Shown here: piece after piece, positions 46,778 to 56,031 of the stretch
Numbering within the stretch: position 1 is the stretch's first letter
Layout: every line of letters starts with the position of its first letter
Origin: Methylotenera mobilis 13
GTDB lineage: Bacteria; Pseudomonadota; Gammaproteobacteria; Burkholderiales; Methylophilaceae
Direction: 5' to 3'
Length of the DNA: 64,000 nucleotides
Assembly: GCF_000384255.1 (NCBI RefSeq)
Contig: NZ_KB913035.1
Span: 1,649,362-1,713,361, forward strand
Notes under the pieces: generated by a model
Seen by the model: only the letters and a program-made list of their open reading frames with translations
Databases searched by the model: none
What the model was told of the DNA's origin: nothing
Program-made: the position numbers and the translations under genes

Positions 46778-49069
46778 ATGAATTCTATTGATATTTTTCC
46801 ATGGAATGAAGGTTTCAGTACTGGCGTCTCGATAATTGATGATCAACACAAACAGCTAATTCAGCTATTGAATTTACTCGCGAGTCATGTTGCCTACAAA
46901 ACTGACATCCCTGCATTAAATATCATTTTTAAAGAGTTGGCAGATTACGCTATTTATCACTTTGAAACTGAAGAAGCTATATGGCTTGAGTACTTTCCAG
47001 AAGACTCTTTGGAAAAAAATCACAAAGAAACACATAACAACTTTATAGCAACAGTTAGCAGTCTCAAAAACAACGAAAATGCTGAACCGATCAATGTCGT
47101 TATCGAAAAGCTTCTTTTCTTTTTAAGTAGTTGGCTGGCTTCTCATATTCTTGAATCTGATATGTTTATGGCACTCACGATGCTTGGACTGAAGTCTGGA
47201 ATGCCGATGGAATCAGCAAAAAAACAGGCCTCAGAAAGAATGAGTGGAACAATGCGAACGTTGATAGATATCGTTCTATCAACATATGGCAACCGTGTTA
47301 CTAATACATTGCATTTGATGCGTGAGATTAAAGGTCATCAAAAAACTGAAAGTGATTTAATACAAGCGCTTAAAGAGCAAAAGGAAAGTGCAGCGCGTAT
47401 ACAGTCATTAATGGATTCCGCGTTGGATGCCGTAGTGGGCATGGATGAAAATGGCAAAGTCATCGCATGGAATCCTCAAGCCGAAGTTATTTTCGGATAT
47501 TCGCGGGAGGAGTCGATTGGAAGAGATGTTGCCGACCTGATTGTGCCTCCTATACACCGAGAGGCGCACCGACAGGGCATGGCGCGATTCATTACCACTA
47601 ACGAACCATCTATTATAGGCAAGCGTGTCGAAATCACCGGTATGCGCTCAGATGGAACGGCGTTCCCGGTAGAATTAACGATTTCAGGTTTGCTACAAAA
47701 TAATAAGCATATTTTTAATGCCTACATTCGAGATATTACTGACAGGAAGAAACATGAAGAAGCTATCTACGACCTGGCATTTTATGATCCGCTGACGCAT
47801 TTACCCAATAGGCGTTTAATGCTTGATCGGCTAGAACAAAAGCTACGTTCCAGCGATCGATTGAATCTCAGTAGTGCCATATTTTTCATTAGTATTAACG
47901 ATTTCAAAATTCTGAATACTACTCACGGACATAATGCTGCTGATTCATTGTTAATTGAAATTGCTAAACGACTGCAAGACAATCTGTATAAAAATGACAC
48001 TGTTGCAAGGCTTGATGGCGGAGAATTCGCAATAGTGCTGGACCTGCTTAATAATGAAATAGAGATGGCCGCGACCATGGCCACAAAAGTGGCTAAGAAG
48101 CTATTAACTGCAATTGGGCTACCTCTAACCTTACAAGATAGCGACTATCATTGCTCAGCCAGCATTGGAATTACTTTATTCATTAATAACGTAATTGCTT
48201 CAGACGAGTTATTAAAGCATGCAGAAGCCGCAATGCAACAGGCCGAACACCATGGTCGTAACGAGATTAAGTTCTATGACCCTGAAACTCAATCAGCGTT
48301 AGAAACACGTGCAAAATTAGAGACTTTGTTGCATAAAGCGATTCCTGATGAATTGCAGCTTTATTATCAAATGCAAGTAGATCGAAATGGCTTAATTAAT
48401 TGCGCCGAAGTTCTTGTTAGATGGATACACCCAAAAAATGGCATTATAAGCCCTGCAAATTTTATCCCCCTCGCTGAAGAAACCGGATTGATTTTGCCAT
48501 TAGGTCTTTGGGTTCTAGAGACAGCTTGTAAGCAATTAAAAGATTGGGAGCAAATTGATAATGCCAGACACTTAAGTCTCGCAGTCAATGTGAGCGCTAA
48601 GCAATTTCATCAACCAGACTTCGTCGATCAAGTGCTAAAGATATTTAAAAGTACTGATGTTGACCCAAGTAAACTCAAATTGGAACTCACTGAAAGCCTA
48701 CTTATAAATAATGTAGAAGACATCATACTTAAGATGACAATATTGGGAGCCAAAGGGGTTAAGTTCTCACTAGATGATTTTGGAACTGGATTCTCTTCTC
48801 TTTCTTATTTAAAACGATTACCATTAAATCAGCTCAAAATTGACCAATCGTTTGTGCGTGATGCTCTGATTGATCCAAACGATGCCGCTATCGTTCGTAC
48901 GATAATTGCGCTAGGACAAAGTATGGGTTTGGATGTTATTGCTGAGGGCGTTGAAATTGAAGATCAGCGAAAATTTCTTGAAATTCATGGGTGTAATCAC
49001 TTTCAAGGCTACTTGTTTAGCAAGCCAGTGCCATTACATGAATTTGAAGCTTTATTAGAAATTAATTAG
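46778..49069 (+). CDS. Hemerythrin-PAS-GGDEF-EAL signalling protein
   Basis: 763-residue cytoplasmic protein. Residues about 1-130 are a bacteriohemerythrin domain with di-iron ligands in IIDDQHKQLIQLLNLL, YHFETEEAIWLEYF, NHKETHNNF and SHILESDMF. A PAS domain (about 205-325: LMDSALDAVVGMDENGKVIA, and TGMRSDGTAFPVELTISG), a GGDEF domain and an EAL domain follow. The GGDEF signature is degenerate (RLDGGEFAIVL), suggesting loss of cyclase activity. The EAL signature is EVLVRW, a variant found in active phosphodiesterases, and KLELTESLLINN and LDDFGTGFSSL are intact. It probably degrades c-di-GMP in response to O2 or NO bound by the di-iron site. Confidence 0.88.
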   Translation: MNSIDIFPWNEGFSTGVSIIDDQHKQLIQLLNLLASHVAYKTDIPALNIIFKELADYAIYHFETEEAIWLEYFPEDSLEKNHKETHNNFIATVSSLKNNENAEPINVVIEKLLFFLSSWLASHILESDMFMALTMLGLKSGMPMESAKKQASERMSGTMRTLIDIVLSTYGNRVTNTLHLMREIKGHQKTESDLIQALKEQKESAARIQSLMDSALDAVVGMDENGKVIAWNPQAEVIFGYSREESIGRDVADLIVPPIHREAHRQGMARFITTNEPSIIGKRVEITGMRSDGTAFPVELTISGLLQNNKHIFNAYIRDITDRKKHEEAIYDLAFYDPLTHLPNRRLMLDRLEQKLRSSDRLNLSSAIFFISINDFKILNTTHGHNAADSLLIEIAKRLQDNLYKNDTVARLDGGEFAIVLDLLNNEIEMAATMATKVAKKLLTAIGLPLTLQDSDYHCSASIGITLFINNVIASDELLKHAEAAMQQAEHHGRNEIKFYDPETQSALETRAKLETLLHKAIPDELQLYYQMQVDRNGLINCAEVLVRWIHPKNGIISPANFIPLAEETGLILPLGLWVLETACKQLKDWEQIDNARHLSLAVNVSAKQFHQPDFVDQVLKIFKSTDVDPSKLKLELTESLLINNVEDIILKMTILGAKGVKFSLDDFGTGFSSLSYLKRLPLNQLKIDQSFVRDALIDPNDAAIVRTIIALGQSMGLDVIAEGVEIEDQRKFLEIHGCNHFQGYLFSKPVPLHEFEALLEIN

Positions 49070-49135
49070 ATTGGTTGCAATTATTAACTAAAAGACGTCT
49101 AAGCGAACCAAAGCAGACATGTAACTATTAAATTC

Positions 49136-50364
49136 TGTGAGTTCAACCGGTCGATGCAACACGTTATTCTTATACAAAAGAATGAGGTGTTGAAAAATGA
49201 AACAGAGACCAAGAATTTATTACAGTGATGAACAAAAAGCCATCATGTGGGATCGGTGGAAAAAAGGTGACTCATTACACGATATAGCGCGGATATTTGA
49301 CAGAAATCACTCTTCAATAGCTGGTATATTATCTGTGACGGGCGGGATTAGACCCCCTCAAAGAGTAAGATCACATCTAGCATTATCGCTTTCAGAGCGC
49401 GAGGAAATTTCCAGAGGTGTGGCAATTCAAGAATCGTTTCGTTCGATTGCCCATCGACTTGGACGCTCTCCATCTACCATTAGCCGTGAAATAAAGCGAA
49501 ATGAAGGTTGTCAGCAATATCGCGCAACACATGCAGATCAAGCTGCCTGGGATCGTGCGAAACGTCCAAAGCTTTGCAAACTATCATGTAATCAAGGTTT
49601 AATAAAAGCCATCACATGTAAGCTACAATTAAACTGGTCACCGCAGCAGATTGCTGGTTGGTTGAAAAGAGAGTTTCCTACAGAAGAGCATAACCAAGTG
49701 TCACATGAAACCATCTATCGTAGCTTGTATGTTCAGACTCGCGGTGTATTGAAGAAGGAGTTAATTCAATACCTGAGGACGAAACGTATTATGCGTAGGT
49801 CCAAGCATTCGAGCTTAAAAGGAAATGGACTTGGGCAAATTACTGATACAGTTTCGATTAGTGAACGTCCAGCCTCTATAGAGGATCGTGCTATACCAGG
49901 ACATTGGGAGGGTGACTTGATAGCAGGGTCTAAAAACAGCTACATCGTTACATTGGTTGAGCGTCATTCACGATTTGTAATGTTAGCTAAAATTAAAGAC
50001 AGAAAATCCGAAAGCGTTGTATCTGCTTTAATTAAGCAAGCAAAGAAACTCCCAAATGAGTTATATAAATCATTAACTCTGGATAGAGGTACGGAGTTTG
50101 CAGATCATCGACGGTTTAAAGTGGAGACGAATATTGATGTGTACTTTTGCGATCCAAACAGTCCATGGCAGCGTGGCAGTAATGAAAATACAAACCGCTT
50201 GTTAAGGCAGTACTTTCCAAAAGGCACTGACTTATCGGTACACTCACAAGCTAAACTAAGTGCAGTGGCTAGACAGCTAAATGACAGACCTCGTAAAACA
50301 TTAAATTACGAGACCCCAGCAGAAAGATTCAAAACGTGTGTTGCATCGACCGGTTGAACTCACA
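49136..50364 (+). mobile_element. IS30-family insertion sequence, copy 2
   Basis: 1229 bases with the same terminal inverted repeats as copy 1 (TGTGAGTTCAACCGGTCGAT at 49136), in the opposite orientation, with a 2-base flanking repeat (TC). The translated proteins are identical and the DNA appears identical over the lines compared. The pair brackets pdxT, pdxS and the hemerythrin-GGDEF-EAL gene. Confidence 0.93.
49197..50357 (+). CDS. IS30-family transposase, copy 2
   Basis: 386 residues, identical to the transposase at 43290-44450: N-terminal HTH regions and a DDE core (GHWEGDLIAGSKNS, LTLDRGTEFADH, QRGSNENTNRLLRQ). Starts with ATG at 49197; ends 7 bases before the outer end of the element. 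Confidence 0.95.
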   Translation: MKQRPRIYYSDEQKAIMWDRWKKGDSLHDIARIFDRNHSSIAGILSVTGGIRPPQRVRSHLALSLSEREEISRGVAIQESFRSIAHRLGRSPSTISREIKRNEGCQQYRATHADQAAWDRAKRPKLCKLSCNQGLIKAITCKLQLNWSPQQIAGWLKREFPTEEHNQVSHETIYRSLYVQTRGVLKKELIQYLRTKRIMRRSKHSSLKGNGLGQITDTVSISERPASIEDRAIPGHWEGDLIAGSKNSYIVTLVERHSRFVMLAKIKDRKSESVVSALIKQAKKLPNELYKSLTLDRGTEFADHRRFKVETNIDVYFCDPNSPWQRGSNENTNRLLRQYFPKGTDLSVHSQAKLSAVARQLNDRPRKTLNYETPAERFKTCVASTG

Positions 50365-50440
50365 TCCTTTAGAAGTTACATGCTTCCTTTTTGGATATAT
50401 TAGGATATTTAAGCGATAAAAGACAATTTTATTTTTTAGC

Positions 50441-50465
50441 AGACTGCCTTCATGGAAGGCAGTCT
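50441..50465. other. Perfect 11-bp hairpin downstream of IS30 copy 2
   Basis: AGACTGCCTTC and GAAGGCAGTCT pair perfectly around a 3-base loop (ATG). On the plus strand it is preceded by TTTTATTTTTT but not followed by T residues. It therefore does not look like a terminator in either direction without extra assumptions. It lies in an otherwise empty 145 bases between the IS and the duplicated segment. Confidence 0.55.
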
Positions 50466-50510
50466 CTATGGATTATTTAATCCCAGCTTAGAGCGCCACC
50501 GGTTTGATAT

Positions 50511-50725
50511 GCATCTATGCTTAACATTACCCCAGAAACTTTTTCACGTGACATGCAAAAGCTACAAAATGCGGGACTTATTACAGTTAATGGTAAAGAT
50601 ATTGTAATTAACAATGTATCGGGATTACATGATTTCAAATAATTCAGAGCAAACAGTTAATTTTTAATTTACCCTAGTTAACTCAATTCACCCCATGCTG
50701 CAGTAAGTATTCAGCTAATGGTTTG
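50511..50725 (+). repeat. Right copy of the 215-bp duplication
   Basis: Counterpart of 42991-43205. It starts abruptly within the dnr-like gene (from about codon 182 to the stop), so here only a stump of that gene remains. It runs into the intact GGDEF-hemerythrin gene on the opposite strand. The break at 50511 marks one end of the duplication event. Confidence 0.9.
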
Positions 50726-52344
50726 TCTGAATATTCGATATGCTTAAGAAGCCAATCCTTGATTGTATCTAATTGTGGGGTTTCGTCATTATCACTCAAA
50801 CGTTCAAGCATATTTTTTGCTTCACTTAACAAGTGGACATGTTGTTTAAAATGCAAAGACCTTTTAGGATAACTGTAGAGACTCATATAGCGCTCCTCAG
50901 ACTCAAAATGCTTAACCGTCTCTTCAATTAATTTATTGAAAAGATTAAGTATATCCTCCTTGGGAATTTGATATAGGATAGCTGAATTTAACCGATTCAT
51001 AATGCGACTTAGATTATAATGCTGTTGATCAATATCATGAATCCCGACATGATGCGATTCACGGAATTTAATCCACTCTTCAACCTTTTTCAAAGGTGCA
51101 TCAGAGAAAAATGTATATCGGTTATTACCACTATTTTTACTCTCATACATCGCCATGTCGGCATTATTCAACAAATCATTCTCAGTTACTTGGTCATCTG
51201 AATTATAAGCAACACCTATGCTGACACCAATCTGCACTTGATTACCTTCAAGATCAAATGTAGTCCTTATGGAGTTGATGATTTTCAAAGCAATCTCAGA
51301 AACACATTCATGACTATCAGCATCATTCAATAAGACAGTAAATTCATCTCCGCCCATTCGCCCCACTGTATCGGACTCACGCACACAACTTACAATTCTT
51401 TGCGCTACCTGTTTAAGCAGAATGTCTCCAGAGCGATGCCCTAATGAGTCGTTCACACTCTTGAAACCATCTAAATCCAAGAAAAGCAAAAACACATTAG
51501 TTTTATTTCGTTTTGCAATCGCTAATGACTGCTTCAACCTATCATAAAAAAGAGCTCGGTTCGGCAAACCGGTAAGTTCGTCATAATGGGCCATATATGC
51601 GATACTTTCTTGCTCCAGCGCAATTCTAGTATCACGGCGCTGGATCTGGGTGATTACTATAATGACAATTACGCCGCCAGATATCGCAGTGAATACCCAC
51701 ATAACTGTGACTACTAAAATAAATTTTCGAATAATTCGACGCGACTCTTGTTCGCCTTCTAACGCAAGTTTAGCTGCATTACTTGTAGAGTATTCCCGGA
51801 TGTAATTTAATCGCTGATTCAGTGCAGAATGAGTTGAACTTACTTCATTTTTGAGATAATTCAGGGCTTCTTTTTCTTTTCCGCTGTCTAGTAGATCATA
51901 CATCAAGCCTCTCTTAGACCTCCAATCAAGGGCTAATTCTCTAGCCTCCTTAACTTTTAATATGTCCCCCAGAAAAGCAGATTCAATAATATCAATATCC
52001 TTAAATATTTTATCTTCATATCCAATAGAAAGTTTTTCGAGAGATTCGCGACTGGCATCTGAGTTAACTTTTGAAATGGCCTCAAGAGAGCAGATACGAA
52101 TCTTGGCAATGTAAAGACTAGCATCATATGCGGCCGAATTCACCTTAAAAGGATACGTGTATAGTTCGTGAATTTTGGCCGCCTGATACTCAACCTCCTT
52201 GACAATTTGACTGCCAAGAAACGCAAGGGCAACCAGCAGGGTTAGATACCCTATAGTGATAACCGCCCATATAGTGCGATAAGTATTGATTAAAGAAAAA
52301 ATCGACATGTTTGTGATAAATACTTTCTCGAACCGAGGTGTCAT
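50683..52344 (-). CDS. Membrane GGDEF protein with C-terminal hemerythrin domain
   Basis: 553 residues. Two membrane helices (about residues 28-48 and 205-230) enclose a periplasmic four-helix sensor domain. An intact GGDEF cyclase follows (GRMGGDEFTVLLNDADS), then a C-terminal bacteriohemerythrin domain with iron ligands in HVGIHDIDQQHYNLSRIM, KHFESEERYM and FKQHVHLL. Expected to make c-di-GMP in response to an external signal and to O2 or NO at the di-iron site. The start is uncertain: ATG at 52344 or at 52308 (MSIFSLINTY); neither has a good ribosome-binding site. A GTACAAA/TTTGTAC palindrome lies at 52371-52385 upstream. Confidence 0.85.
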   Translation of the reverse strand: MTPRFEKVFITNMSIFSLINTYRTIWAVITIGYLTLLVALAFLGSQIVKEVEYQAAKIHELYTYPFKVNSAAYDASLYIAKIRICSLEAISKVNSDASRESLEKLSIGYEDKIFKDIDIIESAFLGDILKVKEARELALDWRSKRGLMYDLLDSGKEKEALNYLKNEVSSTHSALNQRLNYIREYSTSNAAKLALEGEQESRRIIRKFILVVTVMWVFTAISGGVIVIIVITQIQRRDTRIALEQESIAYMAHYDELTGLPNRALFYDRLKQSLAIAKRNKTNVFLLFLDLDGFKSVNDSLGHRSGDILLKQVAQRIVSCVRESDTVGRMGGDEFTVLLNDADSHECVSEIALKIINSIRTTFDLEGNQVQIGVSIGVAYNSDDQVTENDLLNNADMAMYESKNSGNNRYTFFSDAPLKKVEEWIKFRESHHVGIHDIDQQHYNLSRIMNRLNSAILYQIPKEDILNLFNKLIEETVKHFESEERYMSLYSYPKRSLHFKQHVHLLSEAKNMLERLSDNDETPQLDTIKDWLLKHIEYSDKPLAEYLLQHGVN

Positions 52345-52520
52345 TGAAATGAGAACGTTAATAGAAATGAGTACAAATTTTGTACCAAGACAGATTAATT
52401 ACCTAAGCTGAGACCGGATAAGATCTTGCTTAAAATTTGCTGCCTAGTGCATCCCACCTAGCTTGCTACCTTACATACCTAGCCGATTAGCTGCTGCGCT
52501 CTTTTTTCAAATATCACAAA

Positions 52521-53036
52521 CTACATATGTTGGTCATGGGCTGCACCGCCTGACAGATCCACCATATCCAATGTCACTTGATCAAAACCTAGAACTTTCC
52601 CACCAAACTCTTCGGCAAATTTATTAGCATCTTGTTCTATTGAAAATGCAGCGAGCGTTGGCCCCATTGACCCCATTTTTTTACTACCCAATACATAGAA
52701 TGCCTGTTTGGCATCTACCCAATTCCCTTTGGGAGATTCCCAATCACTTTTACCCATATCCTGCGTAAAAATTCCTGTAATACGCTTTTTTTGCTCTGGT
52801 TTTAGATATATTGAGAACATTTCCACTGTATCGCAAAAATAATCTGGTTCACCCATGGCATAGTGAATTTGTGCTTTAGGGCCTGGGAAATCTGCCAAGG
52901 TCATACCATCCAACGAGCATGAGGTTCCCGCAGTAATTTCCTGTGGGGCTACAGGTGCAGCAGTCTTACCGCAAGCAACAAGTGCTATCATTAAAACAAG
53001 TGGCAAAAAATAACGGTGAACTAGAGTCTGATTCAT
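52521..53036 (-). CDS. nosL: Copper chaperone NosL
   Basis: 171-residue periplasmic lipoprotein that delivers Cu(I) for the CuZ centre of N2O reductase. A lipobox near residue 22 (MIALVACGK) gives lipid anchoring. Features include SCSLDGMTLADFPGPKAQIH and YVLGSKKMGSMGPTLAAFS, followed by IEQDANKFAEEFGGKVLGF. C-terminal His/Met residues (GGAAHDQHM) may bind copper. It overlaps nosY by 4 bases (ATGA) and ends the nos operon. Confidence 0.9.
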   Translation of the reverse strand: MNQTLVHRYFLPLVLMIALVACGKTAAPVAPQEITAGTSCSLDGMTLADFPGPKAQIHYAMGEPDYFCDTVEMFSIYLKPEQKKRITGIFTQDMGKSDWESPKGNWVDAKQAFYVLGSKKMGSMGPTLAAFSIEQDANKFAEEFGGKVLGFDQVTLDMVDLSGGAAHDQHM

Positions 53037-53857
53037 TTAAATCTCCAAAAAGCAACAGTTAACGGCATGATAATCCACGCCAGCATCATAGAACTGAGCA
53101 GCCAAGGATTGGATAAGCTGGCTGGAAACACTGTGGCTAATCCATAAAACACTTTAATATCTTCCATACTAAAAATGTTGAGTATTCGAAAGATATCGGC
53201 AGGATTAAGTAACAATAATAACGGAAAGAATTCCTCACCAAAGCTTCCGCCAGAAAGGACCAGTAGACCGAGTAGAATTAAGTCATAGACTAGCACAAAC
53301 AGAAACCATACTGAAATGGCGCCGCCACTGGCACGAGCGCGATCTTTAGCTATCACAGATACCATCACAGCCAAACTCAGAAACACCATACCCAGTAAAA
53401 TGGTACTCACCATAAAACCTATATAGTGATATAGCGCATTGAGGTCTATCTGATAAGCCAGTAGCAAACCCACCAGCCCAAACCCCACCAGCGTTGCACA
53501 CGCTAGAGCAGCAGACAGCCCTAAAAATTTGCCAAGGATCAGTTCCAAGCGTGTAAGAGGCATGGACAATAGCAGGTCAAGGGAGCCGCGTTCACGTTCG
53601 CCTACAATAGCATCATAGCCAAGAATAAGAGCAATAAGCGGGATTAAATAAATTACCAGGCTGACAAGGCTTGCAATAGTGACTTCAATATTACGAAGCC
53701 CAACCTCTCCTTGCTGCGCAGAACCAAAGTAGGCTATCGCTAGTGCAAATGCAGTAAAAATAAGGGACACTGCAATCACCCAGCGGTTGCGGATGCGATC
53801 ACGAAACTCTTTAGCGGCAATGATTTTAATCTGTGAAATTTCAATGTTTAACATCAT
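53033..53857 (-). CDS. nosY: ABC transporter permease NosY
   Basis: 274-residue membrane protein with about six helices and an N-terminal cytoplasmic stretch (IKIIAAKEFRDRIRNRWVIA). It pairs with the ATPase NosF and periplasmic NosD to supply sulphur for the CuZ site of NosZ. Typical segments: YDAIVGERERGSLDLLLSMP and LSLAVMVSVIAKDRARASGG. It is 7 bases downstream of nosF and coupled to nosL. Confidence 0.93.
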   Translation of the reverse strand: MMLNIEISQIKIIAAKEFRDRIRNRWVIAVSLIFTAFALAIAYFGSAQQGEVGLRNIEVTIASLVSLVIYLIPLIALILGYDAIVGERERGSLDLLLSMPLTRLELILGKFLGLSAALACATLVGFGLVGLLLAYQIDLNALYHYIGFMVSTILLGMVFLSLAVMVSVIAKDRARASGGAISVWFLFVLVYDLILLGLLVLSGGSFGEEFFPLLLLLNPADIFRILNIFSMEDIKVFYGLATVFPASLSNPWLLSSMMLAWIIMPLTVAFWRFK

Positions 53858-53864
53858 CTAACCT

Positions 53865-54773
53865 TTAGGCCGCATATCCGAGAAATACATCTTCCAACGT
53901 AGGCTCTTTAACCACCACATCTAATAGAGCATCACCTAACGACCCTAATCTACGAAGCACTTCCATTTTATGGTTACGCTGACAGTGAATCACCACTGAA
54001 TTGCCTGTTAAGATTAGCGCTTCGAGTGCAACACCCTGCAGAATGGCCTCTACCGCATCAGTTGAACAACTTGTCTGCACATGTATCGCAAGTGGTAAAT
54101 CTACGGCCTCTCGCAGTTCCTGCACCGTACCCAGTGCATGTAGCTTACCTGATTTCAAAACGGCCAAGCGCTGAACACGCTCTTGAATTTCTGACAAAAT
54201 GTGTGAGGTAATGACAACAGTAACACCTTGTGCATTAAGTTCTTGCAGAATTGTATAAAACTCGCGTATTGCCTCTGGATCTAGGCCTGTAGTTGGCTCA
54301 TCCAAAAAAAGAATCCGCGGCTTGCCTAGCAATGCCTGCGCAAATCCTAGTCGTTGGCGCATGCCTTTAGAATATCCATCCACACGTCGATGGGCAGCAT
54401 GTGCCAGGCCTAATTTTTCGAGAAGCGGCAAGCATGTATTAAGGATGCAACCCTTGAGTGATGCAAAAAACTGTAACGTTTCCAACCCGGTCAAGTTTTC
54501 ATAAAACACAACATTTTCCGGCAGATAACCAATGGAGCGACGTAACTCACGAAACGCTCCCCCATTTACTGAGGTGCCATTGATATTAATCTCGCCAGAA
54601 GTTTGCGGAATGAGGCCCAGCATCATTTTAAATAAAGTGCTTTTCCCTGCACCATTATGGCCTATCAGGCCTAGTGTTTCACCTTTATGTATGGTCAGTG
54701 TCATGCCATCTACGGCAAGCACTTCACCGTAGTACTTAAATACGTTTTTGACCTCAATGACGTTGTTTTTCAA
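53865..54773 (-). CDS. nosF: ABC transporter ATPase NosF
   Basis: 302-residue ATP-binding protein. Walker A GHNGAGKSTLFKM, ABC signature SKGMRQRLGFAQALLG, Walker B RILFLDEPTTGLDP and switch His in VVITSHIL. It energises NosY for maturation of N2O reductase. It overlaps nosD by 20 bases. Confidence 0.94.
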   Translation of the reverse strand: MKNNVIEVKNVFKYYGEVLAVDGMTLTIHKGETLGLIGHNGAGKSTLFKMMLGLIPQTSGEININGTSVNGGAFRELRRSIGYLPENVVFYENLTGLETLQFFASLKGCILNTCLPLLEKLGLAHAAHRRVDGYSKGMRQRLGFAQALLGKPRILFLDEPTTGLDPEAIREFYTILQELNAQGVTVVITSHILSEIQERVQRLAVLKSGKLHALGTVQELREAVDLPLAIHVQTSCSTDAVEAILQGVALEALILTGNSVVIHCQRNHKMEVLRRLGSLGDALLDVVVKEPTLEDVFLGYAA

Positions 54774-56031
54774 GCCAGATACTCCAATTTTTGTTAAATG
54801 GCGTCATGCGCGGATTCTGGTCGACAATGCTGGTGGCGCGCAATAGTGGAAATTGCCTGGAAACTAATCGTAGTGTCTGTACAGCTGGACTATTCAGTAA
54901 CAATTTAGCTGCGGGGTATTTCCAAGTAAGGTGATCGACTAAGTCATTGGCTTCATAAGGCACATCGCCAACACCGTTTCCATCGCTGTCCCAACCTACA
55001 TAATTGCTCCAATAATTGCCCGTCTTCACGCCCCAGTATTCATCCTTGCTGGCTACATATTTGATCTGCTCAGAATTGTTAATTAAGTCATTCCCTTCAA
55101 CATCATTGTGGATAGAGCCTGCCCAAAGGTGAACGCCAACACGGTTAGCAATAATTAAATTGTTATGTAACGTGTTGTATTCTGCATCATAAATGAAAAA
55201 GCCACGACCATTGCCAGCCACTACATTATGTTCAACAACTGAGTCTACAATGGTGCGCAGCATGATTCCGTGATCAGAGTTACCCCAAGCGCGATTGTTG
55301 CGAACGGTTTGATTCCTCACCTCCATCAGCGCTAGTCCGCCGCGGTTGAGGTAAGAATCATTATTTTCCCAAACATTAAAGTTTGAATTCATATAATGGC
55401 TACCGTAACGCAGATGATGCAAGCGATTACCTTGAAACAGCGCATGATCGGATACGTCGACATAGATGCCATCACGAGTAAAGCTCACATGATTGTTGAT
55501 TATCTTTGCACCACGACTGTTATAAAGCTGAATGCCGTTACCACGCTGCGCTGAGGCTAAGTCTCGTTTCCCGGTAATGTTATTAGCGATAACCTGAATA
55601 TCTTTTACCTTCTCGATCCATAAACCAAATAAGGTGTAATTGATGGTGTTGTTGTGAACAATAGCGCGGTCGCTACCTGGCTCAAGATAAATGCCGGCAT
55701 TCTGCGCAGTAAGGTCTGCACCGCTATTACTGATAATAAAACCTTCAATGGTGACATCGGGAGATTTGATGCGAATCACATCTCCAATATTTCCACCATC
55801 TAGCGTTGGACGATTTAATCCTTTTAAGTGCAATGGCTTGGTAATAACCAGATGCACAGGATAAACACCACGTGCAACCACTACCATATCACCTGCTTTA
55901 GCTCGGTCGATTGCCTCACTAATTGATTGGCCTGGCACAACCTTATGCTCTGCCGCCTGCGCTTGCAAGCAAAACAACACTAAGACAATGCTAAAAATCA
56001 GCATGGCAAAATCAATCGCCTGTCGCATCAA
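54754..56031 (-). CDS. nosD: Periplasmic maturation protein NosD
   Basis: 425-residue secreted protein with a signal peptide (LIFSIVLVLFCLQAQAAEHK) and a right-handed beta-helix of parallel pectate-lyase-like repeats (for example IHNDVEGNDLINNSEQIKY). It works with NosFY in sulphur supply for the CuZ site. Ends with a soluble C-terminal tail. It overlaps the preceding membrane protein gene by 4 bases. Confidence 0.93.
   Translation of the reverse strand: MMRQAIDFAMLIFSIVLVLFCLQAQAAEHKVVPGQSISEAIDRAKAGDMVVVARGVYPVHLVITKPLHLKGLNRPTLDGGNIGDVIRIKSPDVTIEGFIISNSGADLTAQNAGIYLEPGSDRAIVHNNTINYTLFGLWIEKVKDIQVIANNITGKRDLASAQRGNGIQLYNSRGAKIINNHVSFTRDGIYVDVSDHALFQGNRLHHLRYGSHYMNSNFNVWENNDSYLNRGGLALMEVRNQTVRNNRAWGNSDHGIMLRTIVDSVVEHNVVAGNGRGFFIYDAEYNTLHNNLIIANRVGVHLWAGSIHNDVEGNDLINNSEQIKYVASKDEYWGVKTGNYWSNYVGWDSDGNGVGDVPYEANDLVDHLTWKYPAAKLLLNSPAVQTLRLVSRQFPLLRATSIVDQNPRMTPFNKNWSIWLEKQRH

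Noticed and set aside
46778..49069. An active diguanylate cyclase
   Set aside because: The signature reads DGGEF rather than GGDEF, so synthesis is unlikely; the EAL part looks usable.
50441..50465. Rho-independent terminator for the GGDEF-hemerythrin gene
   Set aside because: The stem is perfect but no T-tract follows in the needed direction and it lies about 220 bases from the gene end.
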